Under the pieces are notes generated by a model, which saw only the letters and a list, made by a program, of their open reading frames with translations, did not search any database and was not told the DNA's origin. A stretch of 64,000 nucleotides of DNA from Grammothele lineata (Eukaryota > Basidiomycota > Agaricomycetes > Polyporales > Polyporaceae), in assembly GCA_002150815.3 (NCBI GenBank), contig NDFF03000370.1, forward strand, positions 558,001 through 622,000, read 5' to 3'. This document shows positions 47,038 through 58,722 of this stretch, piece by piece. The first letter of the stretch is position 1; each line of letters starts with the position of its first letter. The translations under genes were made by a program, and so were the position numbers.

Positions 47038-50000
47038 TCAACGAAATACATCTGGGTCGCTGTCACCGAAGTAAGGGATGGAGGTCAGCGACGACGACGT
47101 GTCTGCGTTGATTGGTGAAGAGGGCGGTAGCTGGATCGCCTCGAGCCGTCGTATCAAGCAGGTATTGAAACACACCTACACCAATTGCAAACGCGTTAGC
47201 ACTGATCCCGGTACTAAACTGTTGTGCTCACCATTCTGTTCACGCCGACGACATCTCCAAATTCCAAGACGCGATCGTCAGCGGCCATCTCCAACAGATC
47301 TTCGAGCGATATCCGTGATAACAAAAGGGAGGCGGCGAATAAGTTCATTCCGTCCACTCCGGAGAGGTCGGTTTCGCCCTGTGTAATGGAAGAGAAGACA
47401 ACCCTGATCAGCTCCGTGCGCCCATCAAAACATGAGATAGCGCGAGTTCGACACCCGCATCACCCATAGAGTTCGAGCCCGAGCGAGTGTCCAGTAGTGG
47501 ACTGATAACCGACTACACATACGATACACATAGCAGAAAGTGGTCCACACACGAGTACTCACATCGCGTTCTTCATGTGTCAGCCACTCTCGCGCTCCCC
47601 ATGTCACCCTAGAACCCTCGCCGCATGCCCGTGCCTCTGCGGCGTCCCCGAACACACGTGTAAACGCCGCCGCTTCTTCGACCGAGTCGGCAAACGCGTA
47701 CGCCATCTCTGTCTGTGCGCGCATGGTCTGCATGCCCTGTGCGATCTGGAGGGCGCGGCGGAGCCTGCTCACCGCACGAACGGTGGCTTCACTCCATACG
47801 CTTGCGGTGAGCCTGTCTGCATCTGGCGCGGGGCAGCGAACATCCCATGTGGACGGGTAGCACTCGAACACGATGAGCAAATGAGTATAGCGCCACGAAG
47901 AAGTTGCGAGCGCGTCTGCGAGGGCGATGCCGCGTGATGGAAGTTGTTCTAGTGGGACGAAGAGTACAGCGGCGTCGCAGTCGAGGATGAGGTGAAAGTC
48001 TTCGGCTGGACCCGCACAGAGGGCTTCTCGCTCTACAAGCTCCACCGCAGCGTAGGAGCGGAGCGCGCGAACCAGAGCGCGCCGCTGAACTAGATTCATC
48101 GAGGCCATGTACCGGTGTGTGGTGCTTGGTGGCTCATAGTCTTCACAAAGGCGCAAGGTGTGACGGTCAATTAGTTCCGGAGGAGTTCCCCGAGCGGTCA
48201 GAGAGAGAGCAGCCTCCGGTCTTTGGTCGCCTATTTCAACGTGAGGAGCTGCAGCGTAGATGGACCGGGACGTAGTGTCGGGAACGGAAGCTTTACCGCG
48301 GAAAGCCATAAAGTGAGCTAGAGAGTGTCTAGCAGATGGATGAGCGGAGCTAGGCCCCAGAAGTGAGCTAGCGGCAATGCTATCCAGCGTTTGTAGATGG
48401 ACGGGCACAGAGATGCTGCCGAAAGTGGAAGCAGGAATGTCGTCAGGTCGCGAAGACTCGTAAAGGAGGTGGAGCTCATGCTCTTCAGCGAAGGAGGCAC
48501 CAGCACCGTCGGCGAGAGCATGGTTGGCACCATAGTGTTGATACCCCTCTGTGGGTTCGGTCTTATGTTGTAAGATTTGCGGTCCTAGGATGTTTAGTTG
48601 AGGGGAGTCAGAGTCGAGTTGCAGTAAGGGAACACCGCAGTCGTCGGCATAATGGACGGGGTCCATGTCGGGAAATGCATTGCCGTCACCAGCAGGTCCC
48701 TCAAATCCTTCAGCGTCGGAAGCCAGTAGAACGAAAGATCCATGGGTGTTGTTCTCCAGACGGTTGATCTCTTCGGAGACGATAGCGGCACCAGACATTC
48801 CCTCAGCTGGATCTTTCATGTTTGCGCATGGGACTTCAGAGTTTTCCGACAACACAGGGCTTCGGAAGCGAACCTTCTTGGAAGGAGGTTGTAGCAGCGA
48901 GAAATCGTTCAAGGACATACTAGAACTGTTCCCGTTCTCGCCGCTTTCCACATCCGATTCGCTGGCATGAGAGTCCGACGTTATACCTGCCAATCTGCTT
49001 CGGTCGCCGCGAGGCAGAATCATCGCTGGTTCGTCACGAATGAATGGAAGTTCTGGAAGTGACTGTTCCTGCACCCCGTCGTCAAGGAAGACTCCGATCG
49101 AAGGTTCCACGTCAAGCAAACTTTGTTGTGAGCCAAAGAACTTAGTGTCGTCCAAGAGAACAGATAGCCGTGAGGCGACTTCATCTCGAGTGAGGTCCAT
49201 ATCATTGGAGAGCTGTGGAAGAGAATCGTTCTCAACGTCTGCAACTTCCTCATCCGTGGGTATCGCATTCTCGAACTTGAAAGGACTGAACATATCATGA
49301 AGTCAGGGAAGACCAGATGGATGTTGTATGAACTCACATCCAACTAAGTTCTATGGTAAGGGACTGCATCCCTCTCGCCTTCTTCAGGACGCCAAACTTC
49401 CTATCCGAAGGCTCGGTCGACTGAGCCTTTTGAAGCTTCTTGTTGGGGGCCAGTAGGTCTGCTAACCTCCGTGGGAGTCCATGATCGTCCGGGTGCTCAT
49501 TAGGCGGATGCAGCCTGGGTACTGAGGAGCATCAGAACAAACATGCACTATTAACACGACATGTTACGTACCATCCATGAGCAGGCTGTCCTTCTCATCC
49601 AACTTTTCGTCCAGGATCAGCTTGGTGGGGTCGTCTTCTTCCGCAATATCTCCGCACGCCAGCTCGACTGTCTTGACTACGAATGTCACGGTATCATCGC
49701 TATTGGCGCTGTCCGGGTCAAGAGCTCTCCCCGTATCATCCGGAAACTGGATCGCAGGAGAGTTCTCGAGGATAGTAGGGGGCTGGCCGAGCATTGAGGC
49801 CGCGATGGACGCCCGTGGCGACGAAGGATGAGACATAGGGGGATAGACAACTCGAGGGCCTGGAGCCTGAATAGACTGAATAAATGGTGACAGGAAGGTG
49901 GATAGGCTGTGCACAGGTTTAGCATAGCCGTTTAATACGCTCGATGCTAAATCCTTATACCTCTCGCCTTCCCCGAGAATCGAGGGTTTCTGCACGGTGC

Positions 50001-51333
50001 TCCCGTACCTTTCCGTCCAGGGGATTTGGATCTCCTCTGCATGCATATGAGTGCAGTGCGCCACGTGAAACAGTTCAAAAGACTGACCCACGGGACAGAA
50101 CTCTTGGCCAAACCCGGGAGAGGGAGAAGAAGGCATGAACAACTCGTCGATGTCACTGGAGCTATCCGCAAGCGAAGGCGTATCGCCCCTGAATGGGGAG
50201 GAGTGAGTTTTGAGAGTGCCTGGATGACATTTGCTGTAAGCATAACGTGTCGTTCCAAGGGACTATAGTACATACTCCAGCCATCGACGATGGCCATATG
50301 CTCATTTGCGAGGTCTTCATCCTCTTCCTTGATTTCGGCCGGAGCCAACCATCCTTCGGGAAGACTTGCGATAGCCCGAAGAGACGTAGCAAAATGCCCG
50401 TCTTTGTTGTCCAGCTTCCGTCCGGGCTGTCGATCTCGTGGAAACAACGGAAGCAGTTCCATTTCGGGAAACACTGGAGGTGGAGAGACACCACGCAAGA
50501 AATCATCCACCGGTTGTTGAAGCTTTAAAGATTTCGGTGTCCTAGGAGCCATGGACGGGACAGACTTGATAAGGTCGACCACCTGACGGTGAGTATCCGA
50601 GTCAATTGCGAGCTTATTGTCCCTGCGCAGGCACATCAGCAATCGTGCAGAGTATATGCGAATAGGGCATACAGTGCGTCATCAACGCTGACCGCCGCCG
50701 ACTGTTCCGGCAGGTCGATAGTGGCGGCGCGCTTGATGTTGTATGATGTCAACATCTGCAACGCTGTCCGAGGACACATGGCAGATACTGCTTGACTTGC
50801 GGGCATGGGAGTTTCACGTATCGCTTTCTGAGTTAGAATTGGGGATAAAGGTCGATGAAGCATGAAAGTGGTATAATTCTCTGAAATGGCTTCAGTGCAT
50901 GCGTGATCTCGGCGTGTGAAGTGGATGCCAACCGTCAAGGTCATCTTTCCAGACATTTTCTGATCCCATAATCCCGGAAACTGGGGCACCTAATTTGCGT
51001 CGCATGTAGGACACGACTGATGCGTCTTCGACTCTCCAGCGTTCTTCGTAAAGGTCTAACTCGGACAGCTCCCATTTGCGAGATAAAACCTCTAAAGGAT
51101 CTATGGGGAATGCCACGTATGTCGAAGGGATCAGGGGGACCTCAGAGAGGCATTCAGACAGCAGCTAGAACTATTCTTGAATGAGTGCACGGATCTGACG
51201 GGCTATATGCGCACGATGGAGGCAGTCTCTTGCGTCCATTGAACGTAGTTGATTGTGAGATGTTCAAGAGCGTAGTGGAGTAAGAGGCTTCGGATATGAG
51301 CGCGAAGTTCCAGTTCGTTTGGTGAGGCGTCCA
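47038..51333 (-). CDS. Probable Zip2/SHOC1-like meiotic XPF-fold protein
   Basis: Large protein (about 1250 residues) with an XPF-like C-terminus. Start MDASPNELELRAHIRSLLLH at 51333. Exons then read LLSECLSEVPLIPSTYVAFP, DPLEVLSRKWELSELDLYEE, YTTFMLHRPLSPILTQKAIR and DNKLAIDSDTHRQVVDLIKS. The long acidic middle exon starts near 49.3 kb (FSPFKFENAIPTDEEVADVE). The end has EDFHLILDCDAAVLFVPLEQ, WRYTHLLIVFECYPSTWD, a helical stretch, then TDLSGVDGMNLFAASLLLSR, ISLEDLLEMAADDRVLEFGD and VVGVNRM, resembling an XPF core followed by a helix-hairpin-helix. No GDxnERK nuclease motif is seen. That set fits the Zip2/SHOC1 family, which with Spo16 binds recombination intermediates in meiotic crossover formation. 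Identity is inferred from fold-like pattern, not from strong sequence match. At least eight exons. Confidence 0.6.
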
Positions 51334-52432
51334 TTTCGTTGAACTTAGGGGGAATCAGTAGACAAAAGCCAAAGAGTGAGAGCAGCGAGTGATATTCACG
51401 TCAAGAGTTTCAATGCTTGGGCGCCAGCCGGACCCCGGACCCCGACATTCACGGTCTCTTGGCACTGCTCGGCGGTGAGCTTGGCCCTCGCTTGGCATAC
51501 ACTTGACTTCAACCTCGTAGATCTTTCTCCGTCTTGCTCTGTTAAAACGTCCGCGACTACGTCCCGTCCGCCTGCCCGCCTGCCCGCTTGCCCCGCATCG
51601 CCGGCGGCTCTTCTGTCCCGCACAACGCTCCCGCAATATGCAGAAGGGCCTGAGTACATGAATAGCACTTGCAACACGTGTCTCATCCGTAGAATAGGGA
51701 ATTCGGTATATATTGCCGGACCGTGGTTATTCTTAAGTTTCCACGAAACAGAGAACGACGCATAAGCATCGTCTTCGGCGCATGAGCCGTCGGCGACAAA
51801 TCAGCGAGTTGGCAGTTTTTCTCTCATCCGACGTGTGGAATATCGGCCGTCCCATCAGCACGATGACAGGATGCTGGGAATGTGAGTACCCTCCCTATTA
51901 CCTTTCCCTGCATCATGTCTTCGTGCTCCTTGCTGACCTTGGCAATCTGATAGACAACCAGTCTCCGCGACTCCATTCCTTACATAGTGGGCCCAGACAC
52001 ATACAGAGTCGGATGTTCGCCGGAACGTCTTCTCATGTACGTATCGCAGGACGGCATCTAATCTACCCGGCCCTCCGTGGGGTCCCGTGGCTAGGTCATG
52101 AACATAACTTACCTATGCCCGCTCTACGGCCATCAACGCGGACAGTTATGTGAGCGCGTAGGGGCCCGCGCGAGCTTTCGGGATGTCTAAATATGAATCA
52201 GGGCAGGATCTTCTCGATTTTTTCCCGCCTTTCTCAGGTGGATTCTGACCGGCTTGCGCGGCAGGAACGTCACTGCATGGGACTCCTGGTAGACCTTCGC
52301 GGGGCCGGAGACTGTACCCGCTAATTCCAGGCTATGCGCAGCCGGCCACGCAGCACTATAAGAGCCCATTCTACGCCCTTCGCGATCTGTGGGCCACGAC
52401 ACGCGGCGGATCATCTCAACGACGTTCACAAA
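51334..52432. promoter_or_regulatory. Divergent intergenic region with esterase promoter
   Basis: About 1.1 kb with no supportable gene. A TATA-like tataaga at 52357-52363 lies 76 bases before the esterase start and is its likely core promoter. Confidence 0.45.
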
Positions 52433-54846
52433 ATGCCGACGCCTATGCTTCTGTTATCCCTCTTGTTAGCTCCCCTTCTTACTCTGTCTTCTCCCCCTCT
52501 CGAGGTCCGCACTACCTCAGGAACCTTCAACGGCCTCGCTGTAGAGGGTGGTCTTGACCGGTGGCTCGGCATACCATTCGCTCAACCACCCGTCGGTTCT
52601 CTTCGCTTCAAAGCTCCTGTCCCCATCACGAAGGCCGCCTCTGGGGTGAAGAACGCGTCCACCTTCGGGAACGCCTGTCCTCAGGTCCCATCGGACAGCA
52701 TCAATGCGCCTATCTCAGAGGATTGCCTGTTCCTGAACGTAAGTCTGCCGTTCAGACGCGTCCGATCCTTTTTCTAAAGCTGCGACAGGTATGGCGCCCG
52801 AGCAATGTGAGTAAGGAGGAGAAAATTCCTACGTTGGTCTGGTTCTACGTGAGCTCCGTCCCCTCGTAGCATTTATACCGCCGACGATGCTGAACGTCAC
52901 TTTCCCGCTCCAGGGTGGCGCATACATGAACGGGTGCGCATACGCCAGTCCTTCCGCGCAGCTCCGCAGGCTAATTCCTCCGACCCGTGTAGCGCGGCTT
53001 CCAACCCTCAATTCAATCCCACGTGTGAGTTGCCTTCGCCAAGCTCTTACATCACGTTTAAGTTCATTGCCAATGCTCATACCGCATTTGACCAACAGTT
53101 CTCATTCAGCGGAGCTTGGCGATTGGGAAACCAATCATGTTTGTTTCTGTGTGAGTTTGCCTCGAGGCGGCTTGGCGTGGCGGACGCTGAGGTGGCATAT
53201 AGCAATTACCGCATCAACACCTTCGGCTTCGTGAGTCAACCTCTCCTCTTGCCTCTATCACAACCTGAATAGTCTTTATGAATAGTTGGCGAGCAGATTT
53301 GTTCCGCCAGAGGATCTCAACGCTGGTTTACAAGACCAGACTGCAGCACTCGAGTTCTTGCAACAGAATCTTCCAGCCTTTGGCGGAGATCCGTCCAGAG
53401 TATGTTCCTGAACTTCGTATTTGCCTAATCTAACTTGTGGCCGCGCTAGGTTACAATTTGGGGACAGGTACGCCCCATCTAATCAGTGCCATAGCGAGCT
53501 AACACTGATCTGGGAGCAGTCTGCAGGTGCAGGGAGCGTGGAGACCCATGTCTTATTCCCGCCTCCACGGACGCTCTTCCGAGCTGCGATATTTGACTCA
53601 TCGACAGGACCATTGTGAGCGCTGACCTACGCTGCCACGGGTATGAACGATGACTTAAGTGCGAATATTCTCGTTATCTGCAGCAAGAATGCACCTCCAG
53701 CTAGCCGTTATGATGATCCAGGCTTCCCCTACGCACGACTGCTCGCTGCGACAGGCTGCCCGGCCGGGCAAGCATCGTTCTCTTGTCTCCAGAAATTACC
53801 CTTTGAGGTGGGCCTCTCCCAAAACTTCCAGAGTGTGTACGACTTACGTGTATCCAGACGCTGATGAACATCACCAATGTCCTGACGGGAGAGGTTCTGA
53901 ACTCTCAATTGTGGCAACCGGCCCCAGGGCCCCCCAACAGTCTCATTCCTGAGCGACCTTCCCAGCGTATCGCAAGTGGGAAATTCTTGCATGTGCCTAT
54001 CCTTGCAGGAACCAATGTAAAGCTAGTTTTGACCTCTGGCGTCTCTTTTACGCTCTGACTCCTCCTTTCCCCTTGTAGCTCAACGAGGGCACCACGTTCA
54101 GCGGTTCTGTAGCTAACCTGAGCATCCCCGCAGACGAAGAGGATGCACGGTTCGACGAATTTATCAAGGACCTCCTTATTGACCCCACCACAGTTACCCA
54201 AGACGTTCTCGACACTCTCCACACGTTCTACCCTGCAAACGACTCCAGCCTCGGTGGTGCATTCAACACGGGTGACTCACTCTTTGATCGTGCGGAGGCG
54301 TGGTACACAGACAACATGTACCTCGCACCACGTCGACTGCTCTTTGATAAGGCTGCTTCCACGCAGCCTCTCTTCGCGTACTTCTTCAAGGAGTTCATCC
54401 CAGGACAAAACCCCAGGAACGGCGGTATGTATTGCTGCGGAATCTGTGGCGGTATCTTCTAACAAGTCGCGCTCGTTCAGTGTTCCACGCATCGGAACTT
54501 ATCCTGTTATTCGGGCAGTTCCCAGAGGTAGAGACGGACTTCGCCAGCCAAATGGCGGACTTCTATGTTCGCTTTATCTCCGACCTCACACCCGGTGGTG
54601 AGTTACCACTGGGCTCTCTGAGGTAATGGTACTCATTTCTTATCTAGCGGCATGGCCACGGTTCGAACCCTCTACGAAGATGGTGCTTCAACTTATGCGA
54701 GACAATATCACTGCGATCCCCGACGGTCAATATACTTCCCCAGTTTTTCCGAGCCCTTCGCTGACATTGTTTGGGAAACAGACTTTCTCCTCAAGAAGAC
54801 CGAGTTCTTAAACTCTGCCCGCGTGTTGGCAGAGTTCCAAAAGTAG
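52433..54846 (+). CDS. Secreted type-B carboxylesterase/lipase
   Basis: Alpha/beta hydrolase of the type-B carboxylesterase family, acting outside the cell on esters. Start [20 protein letters not shown] at 52433 is a clear signal peptide. Then [40 protein letters not shown] (family motif), [10 protein letters not shown] joined to [20 protein letters not shown] and [11 protein letters not shown], the oxyanion loop. The nucleophile elbow is [13 protein letters not shown], split by an intron: Gln replaces the common Glu in GESAG, as in several fungal members. Near the end [20 protein letters not shown] supplies the catalytic His region, followed by [12 protein letters not shown]. Cys pairs CPQV/EDCLF fit the family. 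At least ten exons, some of them short. Confidence 0.9.
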
Positions 54847-55311
54847 TCCCATCGCTCAACCATCCCTCCCTACACATGTATGGGCAGTGGAGACAGGGCA
54901 TTCACTTGACGTGGTACTAGTTGGCTACTGCGGGGTGTGAACACCGGAAATATTCTGTACTCTTACGGCAACGTAGTTGTTAACGACTGCGCTCGTTTCC
55001 CCCAGATGAGGGCCGCAGTATGTATAGGCAATCCAGTGTAACAATTTGTGGGTGCTCGCCAAGCAAAGACCCAGAAAAACCTTTCCACACTTTGAATGAC
55101 CTCGACTCGGACACACCGGGCCGCGGACCGCAACGGTCCGTTTCCTCGCCTCGGCGATAGTGAATCGTAGCGGCGGCAAGCGCCGGTCCCCGACTCCGAT
55201 TCGAGGCTTAGAGACCACGACGGCAGACTCAGTCACATATGTGTGAATGACGGCGACTTATCGCAGATCCGCGTGCCAGCCAGTACGCATAACCTACAAT
55301 GGGCCAGGCAA

Positions 55312-55350
55312 GCATGGCGAGTGGCGCGCTGCGCGCGCCACCCGCCATGC
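55312..55350. repeat. Palindromic hairpin, copy 1
   Basis: 39-base inverted repeat: arm gcatggcg, one unpaired base, arm gtggcgcgc, loop tgc, then the reverse complements gcgcgccac and cgccatgc. Seventeen of eighteen arm positions pair. Flanks from about 55301 to 55356 are also similar to copy 2. Confidence 0.85.
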
Positions 55351-55712
55351 CCGCTGAATTGCCACATACATACGCATGTACATCTGGCTACCATTTTCCT
55401 ACAATAAGGACCCCCTTTGAACCTGCTCTGTCACCTTACAATGATAGCTAGAAATGTGACTACAGTTGCTTTCAGAACGGTAGGCCCCAGATGAAATAGA
55501 AATCCCACAGCCGTCTCAAGCGGACTTGGGCGGGCTTACGAAATTGAGTGGTCGCCGGTCAATGAGCCATAGATTGTCCCAGGCCCCAATTTTATCGGCG
55601 CTCGTACAGTGCTTGCTGCGCTGACACTTGAGGGTGATTGAAACTGTGAGGCATGAAGAAACTGGAGAAAACGCTTGATATTGCAACTACATACATTACA
55701 TACGGGCTAGGC

Positions 55713-55755
55713 GAGCACGTCGAGTGGCGCGCTGCGCGCGCCACTCGCCGTGCTC
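55713..55755. repeat. Palindromic hairpin, copy 2
   Basis: 43-base inverted repeat: arm gagcacg, one mismatch, arm cgagtggcgcgc, loop tgc, then gcgcgccactcg, mismatch, cgtgctc. It shares the whole core with copy 1, 400 bases upstream, and differs mostly by C/T and A/G changes. Confidence 0.85.
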
Positions 55756-56773
55756 GTTGTCCTTCAAATACTTATTGTCTTCGGTTTCGATGCGCACACT
55801 TGGCATGTATATAATAGATGTCGGACGTGTCTTGTTCTTCAATTTCTTGCTCTTCGGTTACGATCCCTGTTTATCACCGCTTGCGCGCGCCGCGCACACG
55901 AACACGTCGCCCGACTTCCGCCGAGGGCTCCTCGCCGGGCAGCTTGAATTGAGGACGGAGCGTCCGCGCTCTCCTCAGCTCTCTCAGGCTGCTGCCAGGC
56001 GCTCGTGTATCATTTCGAGCTACCCTCCCACCCACCCTGTTTGTGTAGGTTTTTTCCTTCGTTTTTCTGTCATGTACATGTAGTTGCCCTCGCCCACGAA
56101 AATTGGACGTTTTGCTTAGTGCCCCAAGCCACATCGCTAGGGAACGCAAATCTCCAGGAATATACTTGATTCCTGCATGTGCAGTCCCGTGGAGTCTTGA
56201 CGCCCTTGCGTCCCGCGCGCCCGAGTCCCTGGTATCGCGCCCCGAGCACTCGGCCCTGCGACGTCGCGATACGCCTTCGCTGCTCCCGGTGTACTCCTCT
56301 CGCGTCCTAAGGTTACTAATCATGTACTCACTTGCTCACCCGCACCTAAGCCACGCCGCGCCCCCACTGTCCGTCCAAGTCCGAGTCCTTGCACCCTTCC
56401 CGCCCGCCGCCACTGTCTTCTCGCATCTTGCGCCACACGATTTGCGCGGCGTCCGACGCGCGCCGCGCACCCATCAATATTAGACAGCGACTGTAAGCTT
56501 ACTTATATTTATTTGTACTGTGGCTACTAGTCCAGAAGCGCCGATACCGCGGCCTGGGACGGCCGGGGCGGCAAGAGCCGCTCCGGTTTCCCTCCGGCCC
56601 GTGGGCCTCGGCTGGCCTGCTCGGGTAGCACGCTCGAACCGTGCAGGGGGGGTCTGCCATCATAAATCCGTCCCTCCTCCTCCGGAGTCGGGGACGGAGC
56701 GCCGGTAGGCGTAGGCAGGGGAGGGCGTGTGTAACAGCCGGCCAGCTTAGTTTGTCCTCCATCCTGCCCGAGC

Positions 56774-58277
56774 ATGTCTGAGACTCGACTTCGACTGCTG
56801 ACGTTCAATTGTTGGTACGTACGCATATTATGGACGTATTTCCCATGTTCATTCAAATCATAGGGGCCTCAAGTATGTTTCGAAACACCGGTCAGAGCGC
56901 ATAAGAGCCATCGCCCATGCCCTCGCCGCTGCCGACTACGACCTCGTCACTCTTCAAGAGCTGTGGGTATTCTCGGACTTCGAGTATGTGCGGGACGCGT
57001 TGGTAACAAAGCTTCCGTACTCCAAGTTCTTCTACAGGTGAGTACACGTACCTCTAGCTGTCTGTACGCCGGGACAAGGAATCGACCACGGATCTCCCCA
57101 GCGGTGCTCTCGGTGCGGGACTTGTCATCTTCTCTCGCTTTCCCATAATTGCGGCGACGATGCATCCATATTCCCTCAATGGCGCCCCCATCGATGTTAT
57201 TGCGGGCGACTGGTTCGTCGGCAAGGGTGCCGCGAGCGTCGTCTTGTCTCATCCCGTCCTGGGTGAGCTGCAAGTCTTCAACACTCATGTGCGCCCTTCT
57301 CTCTGTCTTCTCTGTCTCTCTGGCATCCTGCTGACCTACTGGTCTAGCTGTATGCGAAGGGCGGCGACGAGGGTGCGGAACATCATAAGGCGCACCGCCT
57401 CGTCAACGCTTGGGAGTTCGCAAAGCTCGCGCGTCAGGCGTCCGACCTCGGCCGCATCGTCCTCGCCGCAGGGGACTTCAACTCCGTCCCCTCCACACTC
57501 CCCATGCGCCTCATCCGCGAACATGCCTGCCTCACGGACGCGTGGGTACTGACGCACCCCGGCGTCCCCGATCCCACCCCTGGCCGACCCCCAAGCGCAC
57601 AGGACGCGCTCGCCGTGCACGGCGTCACCGCGGACTCCCCACTCAACTCGTACTCGGCGGGGAAGACGCTCGAGCCGCTCGCCCGCGCATTCCAGGGCAA
57701 ACGCCTCGACTACGTCTTCTTCCGCCACCCCCCGCGCGCGGCGCCGGCAAGCGCGAGCGGGTCAGCCCCGCGCCTACGCCCGCTCGAGACGCGCGTCGTG
57801 CTCACTGAGCGCGTTCCCGCCCGGCCGTTCTCATACTCGGACCACTTCGGGCTCGAGGCGACGTTCGCGATCGACGCGCTCGGCTCGTCGCCGCAGGCAG
57901 AAGGCTCGAGCGCGGATTGGGAGGCTGCGCTAGAGGAAGACGTGTCCCCCGAGGCGATCACACAGGCCCTGGCCTCGCTCACGGCACGGTACCGCTATTC
58001 ACAGTCCCAGGCACGCTTCCAACTCGCGACCTTCTTCATCTGTCTGTTCTTATTGCTCGTCATCGTCGTCTCCGCCGCGTGGTTCCCACTCGGGATCCGG
58101 CCCGTCTTCATTCTCATCTCCATCGCGTTGTCGTGGCTGGCGACCACGATGCTCTACTCGGGCTTCATTTACGGCAATTGGGAGGTGAACTCGCTGACGA
58201 ATATCATCGAGGAACTCGAGCTGTACCGGTCGATGCTCGATAGTAGGTCACGAGGAGGACGGTTGTCGCCACCCTAG
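56774..58277 (+). CDS. ISC1: Inositol phosphosphingolipid phospholipase C (Isc1, neutral sphingomyelinase family)
   Basis: Membrane Mg-dependent phosphodiesterase that releases ceramide from inositol phosphosphingolipids. Start MSETRLRLLTFNCWGLKYVS at 56774. Endonuclease/exonuclease/phosphatase-fold motifs: YDLVTLQELWVFSDFEYVR (metal-binding Glu), SGALGAGLVIFSRFPI, IDVIAGDWFVGKGAASVVLS (the P-loop-like segment of this family), GELQVFNTHLYAKGG, RIVLAAGDFNSVPSTLPMR (Asp-x-Asn), KRLDYVFFR and FSYSDHFGLEATF with the catalytic Asp-His. The C-terminus has two hydrophobic helices (ATFFICLFLLLVIVVSAAWF and RPVFILISIALSWLATTML), as in yeast Isc1. About 430 residues, four exons. Confidence 0.94.
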
Positions 58278-58722
58278 GGGTTAGTACGCATGCTATGATC
58301 TCGTCCATTCCCTAGTAACTCTGGATGCTATCAATCTTCGCTTTCTACGGACAGCATGTCTTCCATACTATGTATTACAATTACGGGGGCGCTCCTACGG
58401 AAGTACACTACGCTATATCTTCTCGACCTTTCAACCACATGAGGGCAATAACAAAATTCGTCACTCGGTGGAGAGGAATCGATTAGTTATGCTATGGAGA
58501 TCAAGCAGAATACACAAGATGATCACAGTGCAGGTACATGTGCAGATGTTAACAACAGTAAGACGGGTCCTTATATGCGTGCGTTCGAGGTGGGTGGAGG
58601 ATTGTGGCTAATAGATGCAATGAAGTTTATGCGAGCACAGACGTTTAACATCACAACATTGGACGAGAGGCGAACTTGGCATTAGTCATGTAGTCATGAG
58701 CGGGTATAGCACGATGCCGGTG
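58278..58722. other. Convergent 3' intergenic region
   Basis: Region between the converging ISC1 and lipase-like genes, AT-richer than its surroundings. No gene seen. Confidence 0.5.

Larger units (their letters stand above)
54847..56773. other. Gene-poor region with two related hairpins
   Basis: About 1.9 kb without a supportable gene on either strand. The only distinct structure is a pair of long palindromes (listed separately). The right end, before 56774, is GC-rich and must hold the promoter of the Isc1-type gene. Confidence 0.5.

Noticed and set aside
47078..47386. Plus-strand frame beginning MEVSDDDVSALIGEEGG as a separate gene
   Set aside because: The opposite strand here encodes the conserved C-terminal helix-hairpin-helix-like end of the Zip2/SHOC1-like gene with a good intron, and the plus-strand frame does not continue sensibly.
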